Assembly (NCBI RefSeq): GCF_900107775.1
Contig: NZ_FNRF01000002.1
Coordinates: 313,129-377,128 of the forward strand
Direction of reading: 5' to 3'
From: Xylanibacter ruminicola
GTDB taxonomy: Bacteria; Bacteroidota; Bacteroidia; Bacteroidales; Bacteroidaceae
Length of the DNA: 64,000 nucleotides
Notes under the pieces: generated by a model
Told to the model about the DNA's origin: nothing
Seen by the model: only the letters and a program-made list of their open reading frames with translations
Databases searched by the model: none
Translations under genes and position numbers: made by a program
Shown: positions 8,308 to 16,573 of the stretch, in pieces
Numbering within the stretch: the stretch's first letter is position 1
Layout of the letters: each line of letters begins with the position of its first letter

Positions 8308-9309
8308 ATGAATAAGATTTTTAAATCGGCGTTAGTCGCCATCCTTAGTATCTACAGCACCCATGTGTTTGCTGAGGGTACCACCATTAACTACCGCTTA
8401 GCCTCGGCCGACGAGACACGTAAACTGATGCAGGGCAACACCGAGTACTACGCCAAGATGAACCAGATGGATATCGACTGGCGAGTAAGAAAAGAGGGTA
8501 GTACACTCGCCGAACTGCAGACGATGGCCTGGCAGCAGACACGCGACTGGACCGATGCCGAACGTGAATTTATGGCTACCATCGTAGGTATGATTACCGA
8601 CAGCCTGAACAGCATCGGTTGCCAACTGCCCGTACCCTCCGAGATTGTATTCGCCAAAACCACCCAGGCCGAAGAAGGCGGTTCGGCAGGATATACCATC
8701 AAGAACATCATATTCCTGAACGAGACGTATTTGGGCATGTGCCTGCCCAACGCCGAAAGAACAGCCGAAATAAATAAGATTGCGCTGATGCGTTTTACCG
8801 AGTTGGTGGCCCACGAGTTGTTCCACTGCGTAACACGCAACTCACCAGCATTCCGTCAGAAGATGTATGCCCTGATAGGCTTTACGGTGATGGATCACGA
8901 CATCACGTTCCCCGATGCCATCACACAGCGCATGGGTATCAACCCCGATGTTGAGCACCTCGACAACTATGCCTATTTTACTATCAACGGCACCAAGCGC
9001 CGCTGCGAGCTCATACTGCTTTTCGATAAGTCATGGGCCGAAGCCAGCGCCGAAAAGGGCAACCAGATTGTATTCTTCCAGTTTGTAAAGCCAGGCCTTG
9101 TGCCACTCGACGATATGAGCAAGGTTTACGATGTCACCGAAGCCAGCGACTTCTGGACTGTTGTAGGCCACAACACCGAATATGTCATCTCTCCCGAGGA
9201 GTGCATGGCCGATAACTTCTCGTATGCAGTCGTCCGAGGCATCAACCCAGCCACTCCCTATAACTCACCCCAACTCATCCAGAATATCATCACCGCCCTG
9301 AAGCGGTGA
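8308..9309 (+). CDS. Putative secreted metalloprotein with HELFH motif
   Basis: 333-residue protein of unrecognised family. It starts with a signal peptide (IFKSALVAILSIYSTHVFAEG) and has a HELFH zinc-binding-type motif at residues 169-173 within FTELVAHELFHCVTR, which resembles the HExxH of metallopeptidases. A possible third ligand is a glutamate further on, such as EASAE or the EECMADNF block near 298-305, which fits the gluzincin pattern of a downstream E with NF/Y context. The start at 8308 is preferred over the upstream in-frame codon at 8212 because it begins the signal peptide and follows the promoter box. Its last codons form the left half of a terminator hairpin. Peptidase activity is an inference. 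Confidence 0.78.
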   Translation: MNKIFKSALVAILSIYSTHVFAEGTTINYRLASADETRKLMQGNTEYYAKMNQMDIDWRVRKEGSTLAELQTMAWQQTRDWTDAEREFMATIVGMITDSLNSIGCQLPVPSEIVFAKTTQAEEGGSAGYTIKNIIFLNETYLGMCLPNAERTAEINKIALMRFTELVAHELFHCVTRNSPAFRQKMYALIGFTVMDHDITFPDAITQRMGINPDVEHLDNYAYFTINGTKRRCELILLFDKSWAEASAEKGNQIVFFQFVKPGLVPLDDMSKVYDVTEASDFWTVVGHNTEYVISPEECMADNFSYAVVRGINPATPYNSPQLIQNIITALKR

Positions 9310-9319
9310 TGTTTTTTTT
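9288..9319 (+). terminator. Intrinsic terminator overlapping the stop codon of the 8308 gene
   Basis: Perfect 9-bp stem CATCACCGC (9288-9296) / GCGGTGATG (9303-9311), 6-base loop, then eight T. The TGA stop (9307-9309) lies inside the right stem. Confidence 0.85.
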
Positions 9320-9366
9320 GATGTCAGGCATCAGCTCCTGGCAGCAATATTTTTATCCACAAAAAC

Positions 9367-9397
9367 TTGGAACTTTAGAATTAATTCTTTATATTTG
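9367..9397 (+). promoter_or_regulatory. Promoter of the C11-MscS-C11 cluster
   Basis: TTG at 9367-9369 and -7 box TATATTTG at 9390-9397, 20 bases apart; start codon 46 bases further. Confidence 0.68.
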
Positions 9398-9443
9398 CGG
9401 CGTGATACTAATAACAACAAGTAAATATTAAAGTAATACCATT

Positions 9444-11246
9444 ATGAAAGCAAACCTAAAACAATTGATGCTATTGGCATGTTTCATACTGAGCTTTGTG
9501 GCGTGTACTAACGACAGTAGTGATAACCCTGCAAAAGGTATCGACCGCAGGATTGTGGGCAGCTGGTTCTCGGATGTGTCGGGGATGACCTACGCCAAGT
9601 GGAACTATGGTAAGACATGGCAGAACACCGAGTTTAAAGCCGACGGTACGGGCAGCACCCGTATCTACTATACCTTGGAGGATGATGCCATCGGTTGCGA
9701 GAAGATTGACTTTACCTACACGGCATCGGCCAGCGGTGTGCTGACGATGACCCCGAACGACCGCGAGGTGATGAACGCCAAATGGCAGTTGGAGGGCGAC
9801 GAGCTGAGTCTTGGTGATGGCGATGACATCAGTCTGACTTTCAAGAAAACCACCAGCGATATGGCTGCCAAGTTCGACACCTGGAGCAAGGACGATGAGA
9901 TGATAGATGTGCCGCAACCAGCCAAATACACCGTGTTTGTATATGGCAATGCGGGTGGCACCATGGATTTTATTATAGAACAGGGCTTATGGGAGAGACT
10001 GCAGCAGTACCTGACCGACCACAACAACGTGCGCGTGGTGTGCATGTATAAATATGGTAAGGATCAGCCGGATCCAAAAAAGGCCTTTACGGGCAAATAT
10101 GCGGCTCCTGGCGACATTGTGTGGTTTGAGCTGACTGGCGATACCGACCTGAACAAGATTAAGGAAAGTGGCATGCAGGCTATCGGCATGGGCGAGGAAG
10201 CTAAGCAGCTGAAGATATGCAACCCTAACACCATGCGTATGTTCTTGGAGTTCAGCAGTCTGCAGTGCCCAGCCGAGGATTACGTAATGGGCATCTGGGG
10301 GCACGGATCGGGCTTTGATGCCATGTACGATGTGCCTGGTAAGTACGAAGTACAGCAGGCTCGTGCTACCCGTGGTGTGATGGTAGACGAGTGGGTGGAT
10401 AACGAGTGGATGGATATGTACGAGCTGAACGATGCCATGAAGGCTGCGGGCATTGAGAAGTTTAACACGCTGATGTTCCACAACTGCTTTATGGGTAATA
10501 TCGAAACGCTTACACAGGCACGCAGCTTTGCCGACTACATTTTTGCTTCAGCCCATATACTGAATAGCGGCGGTGAGCTGATGACGGAGTTTATACGCGG
10601 ACTGGCGGAGACTGGCGATGCCCAAAAGGCCGGTAAGCTGATGTTTGAACGCTGTACGCCTGAATGGCAGAACAGTTATGTAGACGTAGCCAAGAATGAT
10701 TACGCCAACGGCGACTACAAGATGATTCGCACCGATAAGTTCGAGCCTATCATCGATGCTGCCAAGCAGCTGTGCGACCGCATTCTGGCACTCTATCCCA
10801 CACAGAAGGAAGCTATCGACCGTGCCACCAAGAGCGTGTATCGCTTCGAGCCTATCGATGCGAAAAAAAACGAGTTTATCTACCCATTCTTCGACATCGC
10901 TAACTATGCCCAGCTGTTGGCTAAGGAAACCGACGATGCCGAGCTGAAAGCTATATCGGCAGCGATGGATAAGGCCTTCGACGAGGCTTTTGTATGCTAT
11001 CGCGATGTGAACAACAGTAAGGAGCATCTGGATCACTACACACTGAGCATCTGCTTGATGAGTAAACTCTTCTACACCTTCGACTACATGACGAATGTTC
11101 CGGAGTTAAAAGCCTTGAACAACTACAATGAAGGCTACGAGAAGTGCGACTTCCACAAGCTGACTGGGTGGGGCAACTGGCTGAAAACCAACGAGCAGTA
11201 CTTGGACAGCAATCCACAGAAAGGTGGAGGCGGTAAATTAGAATAA
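9444..11246 (+). CDS. Clostripain-family (C11) cysteine peptidase, lipoprotein
   Basis: 600-residue lipoprotein: lipobox LSFVAC with the lipidated Cys near residue 20, a lipocalin-like beta domain (about 30-145), then a clan CD, family C11 domain beginning at YTVFVYGNAGG. The catalytic dyad is visible: His287 in GIWGHGSG and Cys348 in LMFHNCFMG. C11 enzymes cleave after Arg or Lys and are normally activated by self-cleavage. Lipidation and the absence of a cytoplasmic signature imply action at the cell surface or periplasm. First gene of a cluster with an MscS channel (11-base gap) and a second C11 protein. Substrate unknown. Confidence 0.88.
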   Translation: MKANLKQLMLLACFILSFVACTNDSSDNPAKGIDRRIVGSWFSDVSGMTYAKWNYGKTWQNTEFKADGTGSTRIYYTLEDDAIGCEKIDFTYTASASGVLTMTPNDREVMNAKWQLEGDELSLGDGDDISLTFKKTTSDMAAKFDTWSKDDEMIDVPQPAKYTVFVYGNAGGTMDFIIEQGLWERLQQYLTDHNNVRVVCMYKYGKDQPDPKKAFTGKYAAPGDIVWFELTGDTDLNKIKESGMQAIGMGEEAKQLKICNPNTMRMFLEFSSLQCPAEDYVMGIWGHGSGFDAMYDVPGKYEVQQARATRGVMVDEWVDNEWMDMYELNDAMKAAGIEKFNTLMFHNCFMGNIETLTQARSFADYIFASAHILNSGGELMTEFIRGLAETGDAQKAGKLMFERCTPEWQNSYVDVAKNDYANGDYKMIRTDKFEPIIDAAKQLCDRILALYPTQKEAIDRATKSVYRFEPIDAKKNEFIYPFFDIANYAQLLAKETDDAELKAISAAMDKAFDEAFVCYRDVNNSKEHLDHYTLSICLMSKLFYTFDYMTNVPELKALNNYNEGYEKCDFHKLTGWGNWLKTNEQYLDSNPQKGGGGKLE

Positions 11247-11257
11247 TATTTCTGACA

Positions 11258-13927
11258 ATGAAAAAACAACTGTTCACAATCATTCTAGCTCTGTGCGTGT
11301 GCTCGCTGCCGCTGATGGCTGTGGTGAGCGGAAGGTCGTTGACCAACACGCTGAAAGACCTTTGTACGGAGTTGCAGGCAACCTTTATGCAGCGCTCGGA
11401 TGCGCAGAAGCGCTTTAACGAGGATTTTGATCGTCAGCATAAGCGGATGATCAACGTGATTACCGAGTCGAACGAGCTCTCGATCCTGCTCTACACCCAG
11501 GAACAGGAGATGACGTTCGATCTGGCCTACGCGCTGAAGAAGGTGACAGCCAACTACAAGGACTTCAGTAAAGACCGACGACCGTACGATCGGATTGTGA
11601 ACGGTTTGAACTACGAGATTGACCGCAATGCCCGACTGATTGAGGCTCTGCGACGACTGCCGCCGATGATGAAGGAGATAGAGATGGAGATACTGCCCGA
11701 CAGCTTGTTGTACCGTAACGACTCGCTCGATGTGCATCTTTCCGACTCGCTCTCATTGCTGGAAAAAGAGGTTATCAGGATTGCCTTCAAGGATTCGCTA
11801 TCTGCCCCCTTTGTGCTGGATTCTATAGGCGAGGCATATCGCGACTCGTGTATCTTCTTCGTGTCAGAGATACTGAAGATGAACGCCAGTAACCGTGCTA
11901 CCATAGTGGCCGACAGTACGCACTATCAGGAGGCATACCTGCGACTGAAGGAGACCTACGACTATGCCGAGCAGCGCTATCAGGCACTGGAACGCTATAT
12001 CTTTGTGGACGGACAGACGCCGTTTTTGGACATTATGGCCAACCCTGGTTATTATTGGAATAAAACCAAAGTTGACTTGCGGGGACAGTACAGCCTGAAG
12101 GAACTGAGCGACGGGATGGATGAAAGCGATTTGGATGACGACGACGAGGATGATATCGCGTTCTTACAACACTTTTCGAGTAAGGCCGAGAATACCATGC
12201 TGGTCGTCGTATGTATCGTACAGCTGGTGGGACTGGTATTGTTCTGGGCGTTGGCCCTGCTCGTACTATGGCTGCTCTACCGTTATACAAGGCTGAAGCG
12301 CTATGTACCGAAGCGCAAGCTGTCTATCATCTCGATACTGCTAGGCACCTTTATTTACTTCGTGGTGTTCGGATTCTCGCTGTATGGCGACGAATATATC
12401 AATCTGGGTGTGGCGCATATCAACACCTTCCTGTGGCTGCTGATTGCCATCACGGGCTCGTTGTTGCTGCGCGTAAGGCCCGAGCAGTTCCGACAGGGCA
12501 TCATGCTCTATTCGGCCACCTTCCTGGTGGTGCTGATGATTATCTCGTGCCGTATCACCTTTATGCCCGACAAGCTGATGGTGCTGCTGTTTCCACCCAT
12601 CCTGCTGCTAATTGTTATCTGGCAGTTGTGCTGCTGTATCTGGTTGGGCAGTAAGGCCACATCAATCGACCGCACCTTGGGCTGGTGGGCATTGGCCGTT
12701 TATCTGGTGGCCTTTGGGTTCGCGTTTATGGGCTATACCTTTGTGGCATTGCTCATCCTGGTGTGGTGGTATTTCCTGTTGGCAGCCTGGCTCACCGTGG
12801 TGTGCATACGCGACCTGATGAGCCGCTACAAGGAACGCTGGATCGACAAGCGGGTTGACAGTCTGCGCAATCGTATCACCTACGTATCGGGCGACGACCG
12901 CGAACAGCTGTTGTTTGGTGCTACGTGGTTCTACGACCTGATCCGTCAGGTGGCCATCCCCTGCATTGTGCTGCTCTCGTTGCCGTTGTGTGTGCGCCTG
13001 TCGTTGGGCATCTTCGACTTCGACGATCTGTTTGTACGCTTCTACGAACGACCGTTTATCCATCTCACCGACATGAACGATGTGGAGACGTTGAGCATAT
13101 CGGCCCAGAGTATCATCTATCTGCTGATACTCTTCTACGTCTTGCGTTACATCAGCAGGGCCGTACACGCCATCTGGCAGTATGCCCGTTACGTTACTTT
13201 TATGCGTAAGCATAACCGTGATTCCATCCGTCCGAACGAAATCAACCTGTCGTTGGGCAACAGTATCATCAGTGTGTTTATCTGGATGGTGTTTGCTTTG
13301 GTGGTTATCACGGAATGGCAGATTCCTACGGGGTCGTTAGGACTGATAGCGGGAGGTCTGTCGGCTGGTGTCGGTCTGGCGCTCAAGGATGTGATCAACA
13401 ACTTTATTTACGGCATACAGCTGATGGGTGGACGACTGCGTGTAGGCGACTGGATAGAGTGCGATGGTATCCGTGGTAAGGTAACGGCTATCAATTACCA
13501 GTGTGTGCAGGCCGAGACTATCGAGGGCACGGAGATGTCGTTCCTCAACTCGTCGCTGTTTGGTAAGAACTTCATCAACCTGACGCGTAACAACTCGTAT
13601 GAGTTGACGATTATCACCGTGGGTGTGGCTTACGGAACCTCGGTGCAGCATGTGCGTGAGGTGTTGGTTGAGGCGATGCAGAAGATGTGTACCAAGGATA
13701 AATACGGACGGGATATTGTGGATCCCAAGTACGGTGTTTATGTGGTTGTGGGAAATATGAGCGACAGTGCTGTTGACATCAATGTGAAGCAGTATGTGTT
13801 GGTGGCCGAGCAGATTGGTTATCGTGATCGTGCCAAGGAGGTGATCTACGAGGCCCTCAACGCCGCGGGCATCACCATTGCCTTCCCTCAGTGCGATGTA
13901 CACTTGATTTCAAACGAAGAAAAATAA
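11258..13927 (+). CDS. MscS-family mechanosensitive ion channel, large form
   Basis: 889-residue membrane protein. After a signal-like N-terminus comes a soluble, helical periplasmic-looking region (about 25-310, including an acidic DLDDDDEDD run near 290), then about ten hydrophobic segments, and the MscS core near residues 660-800: pore helix with SLGLIAGGLSAGVGLALKDVINNFIYG, then the beta domain GRLRVGDWIECDGIRGKV. MscS channels open under membrane tension to release solutes in osmotic downshock. The long N-terminal region resembles the MscK-like large subfamily. It lies between two C11 peptidase genes with 11- and 16-base gaps, so all three are probably one transcript. Confidence 0.93.
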   Translation: MKKQLFTIILALCVCSLPLMAVVSGRSLTNTLKDLCTELQATFMQRSDAQKRFNEDFDRQHKRMINVITESNELSILLYTQEQEMTFDLAYALKKVTANYKDFSKDRRPYDRIVNGLNYEIDRNARLIEALRRLPPMMKEIEMEILPDSLLYRNDSLDVHLSDSLSLLEKEVIRIAFKDSLSAPFVLDSIGEAYRDSCIFFVSEILKMNASNRATIVADSTHYQEAYLRLKETYDYAEQRYQALERYIFVDGQTPFLDIMANPGYYWNKTKVDLRGQYSLKELSDGMDESDLDDDDEDDIAFLQHFSSKAENTMLVVVCIVQLVGLVLFWALALLVLWLLYRYTRLKRYVPKRKLSIISILLGTFIYFVVFGFSLYGDEYINLGVAHINTFLWLLIAITGSLLLRVRPEQFRQGIMLYSATFLVVLMIISCRITFMPDKLMVLLFPPILLLIVIWQLCCCIWLGSKATSIDRTLGWWALAVYLVAFGFAFMGYTFVALLILVWWYFLLAAWLTVVCIRDLMSRYKERWIDKRVDSLRNRITYVSGDDREQLLFGATWFYDLIRQVAIPCIVLLSLPLCVRLSLGIFDFDDLFVRFYERPFIHLTDMNDVETLSISAQSIIYLLILFYVLRYISRAVHAIWQYARYVTFMRKHNRDSIRPNEINLSLGNSIISVFIWMVFALVVITEWQIPTGSLGLIAGGLSAGVGLALKDVINNFIYGIQLMGGRLRVGDWIECDGIRGKVTAINYQCVQAETIEGTEMSFLNSSLFGKNFINLTRNNSYELTIITVGVAYGTSVQHVREVLVEAMQKMCTKDKYGRDIVDPKYGVYVVVGNMSDSAVDINVKQYVLVAEQIGYRDRAKEVIYEALNAAGITIAFPQCDVHLISNEEK

Positions 13928-13943
13928 GTTTAACTAACCTTTT

Positions 13944-15494
13944 ATGATTATGACTAAAAAGTACCTATTAACCCTTGCAGCCGTTCTTTGCTGCGTAATG
14001 ACTATGACGGTGATGACCGCTTGTGTAAATGATGATAATTCTGCTGGTTCCGACCGTCCATCAGGGCAAACCGAGTATGCCATCCTGTTATATGGTTATG
14101 GAGGTCGCAATCTCGACACTGGTATCTTGGGCAACATGATGGATTTCTACAAAGCCAAGTCCGAAAGCTACGGTAAGGTAAAGATTGCCTGCCAGTACAA
14201 GTACTCGTCGGCCGAAGATATGCAGAAGTATTGGTTCGACATGCTTAACGAAAAACTGCCCGACGAGACCATAAAGGCTATTAAGGATATGGAACTGCAG
14301 ACCGTACGTTTCGTAGTCGACAATACCGTAAAAGCCCCCGATGAAAATGTTCTGTTGAACAAGGAGTATATTTATGGCCCCAAGGACAACTACGTGGCCA
14401 ATGTCGATTCGCTCACCAACTTCATCAACTGGGCCACCAAAGCCTGTCCTGCCAAGCACTACATCCTGATTGTGAGCGACCATGGTGGCGGCTATCAGCC
14501 ACACGACGACCTACCATTTAATGCGCCGTCACAAACCAGAGGCGTGCTTTACGACCAAAGCCACACCCCTAACGAACACTTCACCGTGTCGTCATTAAAG
14601 TATGCCATCGGTCGTGCTAATGCTCACATGGACGTGATTTATCTCGATGCCTGCCTCATGAATACCATCGAGTATCAGTTCGAACTTAAGGAACTTGCCG
14701 ACTACTATATCCTGTCATCATTCACAGTGCCTGGAGCAGGTGGCAGCTATTCGGTACTGATCGACGAGCTGGCAAAGAACACTGGCGACATAGAAACAGC
14801 CCTGAAGAGCTTCAACAAAGCCAGCGTCGATAAGTGGGACAAGGATGCTGCCAAACAAGCTGCACAGGGAAGTACAGAATCCAAGTGGGACTATCACGAC
14901 ATGACCGTTACCCGCACCAGCGCCCTCGATGCCTTTGGTGAAAAGTTCAAGGAGTTTACCGATAAACTCGTGGCCGCTTACGCCGACGAAAGCCATAAGG
15001 CAAAGATTGATACCATCACCAAATACGCCTTCAAGGTTAACAACGAGCGTCCGGGCTACGATCTGGTAGATTACGCCAAGAGCATAGTAGATGCACTGCC
15101 CGACGTTTACGATGATCATTTCGCTCTCGAGATAGGAACAGCTTTCAACAACTGTCTGGTAAGTCAGTATTGCAGCGATTTCCTGATGAACAAAGGTCTG
15201 TCGGTAGATTGCAGCATCATGTTAGGCGTAGAGGGTAGCTACTATTTTTACGACTATGATAGGGAAAAACCTGAGATTCTGAAAGGATACAAAATTTACC
15301 ATGCCGACGGCAAATTGGCAAAATACACCACTGGTGTAACAGAGCCAGAGATAAGCACCTGGCCATCCACACTGGCGGATACCTACTGCCAGTTGGCATT
15401 CGACAAGGCAACCGGTTGGAGCCGCTGGATCAAGCTCAACAAACAGCTACCATGCAATAACAGTCCCGTAGAGATGCATTTTGCTATCGAATAA
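13944..15494 (+). CDS. Second clostripain-family (C11) cysteine peptidase, lipoprotein
   Basis: 516-residue lipoprotein with a lipobox-like VMTAC near residue 27 and a C11 domain starting at EYAILLYGYGG. Catalytic residues: His180 in IVSDHGGGY and Cys237 in IYLDACLMN. It lacks the N-terminal lipocalin-like domain of the first C11 protein, and similarity between the two is limited to the catalytic core, so they are ancient paralogues at best. An ATG two codons downstream (13950) is also possible. Third gene of the cluster, closed by a strong terminator. Confidence 0.88.
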   Translation: MIMTKKYLLTLAAVLCCVMTMTVMTACVNDDNSAGSDRPSGQTEYAILLYGYGGRNLDTGILGNMMDFYKAKSESYGKVKIACQYKYSSAEDMQKYWFDMLNEKLPDETIKAIKDMELQTVRFVVDNTVKAPDENVLLNKEYIYGPKDNYVANVDSLTNFINWATKACPAKHYILIVSDHGGGYQPHDDLPFNAPSQTRGVLYDQSHTPNEHFTVSSLKYAIGRANAHMDVIYLDACLMNTIEYQFELKELADYYILSSFTVPGAGGSYSVLIDELAKNTGDIETALKSFNKASVDKWDKDAAKQAAQGSTESKWDYHDMTVTRTSALDAFGEKFKEFTDKLVAAYADESHKAKIDTITKYAFKVNNERPGYDLVDYAKSIVDALPDVYDDHFALEIGTAFNNCLVSQYCSDFLMNKGLSVDCSIMLGVEGSYYFYDYDREKPEILKGYKIYHADGKLAKYTTGVTEPEISTWPSTLADTYCQLAFDKATGWSRWIKLNKQLPCNNSPVEMHFAIE

Positions 15495-15517
15495 TGCATT
15501 TACCTTATCAGGAATAC

Positions 15518-15555
15518 AAAAACCCTCAGGCTTCGCATAGAAACCTGAGGTTTTT
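15518..15555 (+). terminator. Intrinsic terminator after the C11-MscS-C11 cluster
   Basis: Stem AAAAACCCTCAGG (15518-15530) with CCTGAGGTTTTT (15544-15555); A and T tracts on both sides let it act in both directions, which also suits the converging HU/smalltalk unit. Confidence 0.85.
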
Positions 15556-15584
15556 ACATTTTTACATTTTTGCATTTTTACATT
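15551..15584. repeat. AT-rich string, TTTTTACATT units
   Basis: About three copies of a 10-base unit (TTTTTACATT, TTTTTGCATT). It supplies the stop codon and last Met codon of the smalltalk gene. Confidence 0.55.
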
Positions 15585-15682
15585 GTTGCAACGCAGCTCG
15601 TGGTGCCCAGCGCTGTCACAATCGCTGTAGCGATCGATGCAATCATCTGCACGATAAACTTTAATGTCTCTTTCTTACTCAT
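15578..15682 (-). CDS. Smalltalk-type small protein, copy 1
   Basis: 34-residue hydrophobic peptide found by reading the gap: start MSKKETLKF, central IASIATAIVTALG helix, then TTSC near residue 30. It matches the Bacteroidetes 'smalltalk' family, tiny proteins usually encoded beside HU-like genes and ending in a conserved TSC; their function is unknown. It follows the HU-like gene by 77 bases. A second copy at 60960-61061 differs at about ten positions, almost all conservative, which shows the frame is maintained. The TTSC could be a weak lipobox or a membrane-anchoring tail; that is speculation. Confidence 0.85.
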   Translation of the reverse strand: MSKKETLKFIVQMIASIATAIVTALGTTSCVATM

Positions 15683-15694
15683 AATCTTTTAATT

Positions 15695-15727
15695 CTTACA
15701 TTTTTGAATTTATCCATTTTTACATTG
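15695..15727. repeat. AT-rich string between HU-like and smalltalk genes, module 1
   Basis: TTACATTTTTGAATTT...TTTTTACATTGG; matches the corresponding spacer of module 2 (61067-61107) base for base at many positions. Confidence 0.5.
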
Positions 15728-15739
15728 GTTGGGTAGGGT

Positions 15740-15753
15740 GGGGCCTAAGCCCC
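15740..15753 (-). other. Stem-loop just after the HU-like stop codon, module 1
   Basis: GGGGC/GCCCC stem with a 4-base CTAA loop, 6 bases past the stop. An equivalent stem is at 61119-61131. No T-run follows, so it is more likely an mRNA stability or partial termination element than a full terminator. Confidence 0.6.
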
Positions 15754-15759
15754 AAGCCC

Positions 15760-16311
15760 TTAGTCTCCGTACGACTCATCCTCGTCGCCACCGCCTCCGG
15801 TATTGCCACCGCCATTGCTAGGCTGATTGCCGCCGCCGTTCTGTGGGTTGGTGGGCTGGTCGTTGTCCTCAACTGTACCTGGATCGGTACTGGTCACACG
15901 CTTAATCTCCTTGCCGTCGCGGTCGTAGCAGGTAATCTGGATAGCGGTGCTGGCCAGCTCATCCTTCAGATCCACCGCTGGGGTGAAGATAATGCGGCGA
16001 CTGGTTACCAGTCCGGCTTTCACCTCATCTACCTTGGCCACGCTCTTGGCTCGGATGCCGAATCGCATGGTTCCCAGTCCAGGCAGCGCAACGCTGTGAC
16101 CCTCAGTGGCCCATGCCTTAATCACCTCGCCAGCAGCATCCCAGCAGGCCTGCATAATGCCTTTACTTACTCCGCTGCGAAGGGCAGCCTCCTTAATCAC
16201 CTTTTCCTGCGAGAGCGAGGTGTACAACTCCGGCATCATGATGTAGCGATAAGTGCCCTCATACTTGCCAATCTTCTGCAACTTTTCCTGTGCTTTAACT
16301 TTCAATGCCAT
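15760..16311 (-). CDS. HU-like DNA-binding protein with Gly/Asn-rich acidic tail, copy 1
   Basis: 183 residues. Residues 1-125 resemble the Bacteroidetes HU-like (HU-HIG type) fold: helices, then GHSVALPGLGTMRFGIRAKS and the beta arm region SRRIIFTPAVDLKDEL. The tail (about 140-183) is low complexity, NGGGNQPSNGGG-like, and ends in DEDESYGD, identical to the end of the second copy. Such proteins are presumed to bind DNA non-specifically or at bent and junction DNA. Genes of this type normally sit beside a smalltalk gene, as here. Promoter at 16488-16519 gives a long leader of about 170 bases. A nested hairpin element lies 263 bases upstream. Confidence 0.88.
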   Translation of the reverse strand: MALKVKAQEKLQKIGKYEGTYRYIMMPELYTSLSQEKVIKEAALRSGVSKGIMQACWDAAGEVIKAWATEGHSVALPGLGTMRFGIRAKSVAKVDEVKAGLVTSRRIIFTPAVDLKDELASTAIQITCYDRDGKEIKRVTSTDPGTVEDNDQPTNPQNGGGNQPSNGGGNTGGGGDEDESYGD

Positions 16312-16468
16312 AATTCTAATTTTGTTTTTGTGTTGTTGTAAATAAATTTTTAATTGTGTATGTTAAATCTCAAATGTCTCAACTTCGATGTTGATTTTGC
16401 GGCCACACGTAGAAAATTTCCTTAGTGCACGTGGGAGATTTTTTTTTCGCGTGAGCGAGCATCATCGC

Positions 16469-16495
16469 TATCTTTGTTTTGACGATGCAAAGATA
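16469..16495. promoter_or_regulatory. Inverted -7-like boxes at the HU-like transcription start, module 1
   Basis: TATCTTTG (16469-16476, plus) and CAAAGATA (16488-16495), separated by 11 bases, form a perfect 8-bp inverted repeat. Module 2 has the same layout (TATCTTTC, 11 bases, CAAAGGTA). The right box is the minus-strand -7; the left could be an operator half-site or a diverging promoter. Confidence 0.55.
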
Positions 16496-16519
16496 CGAAA
16501 TTTTTAAGCGTTTTGCAAA
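16488..16519 (-). promoter_or_regulatory. Promoter of HU-like gene, copy 1
   Basis: Minus strand: -7 TATCTTTG (16488-16495) and TTTG (16516-16519), 20 bases apart. Confidence 0.7.
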
Positions 16520-16573
16520 TTATTCTTCAAAAAAGACACATAAAAAAGCACGCTCGAAAAAAAAGTGCAATTT

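Noticed and set aside
12211..12654. 147-codon alternative frame in the MscS gene
   Set aside because: Out-of-frame reading of a clearly identified channel protein.
15578..16311. HU-like and smalltalk genes as prophage remains
   Set aside because: No integrase, capsid or lysis genes nearby, and two similar cassettes are separated by core chromosomal genes.
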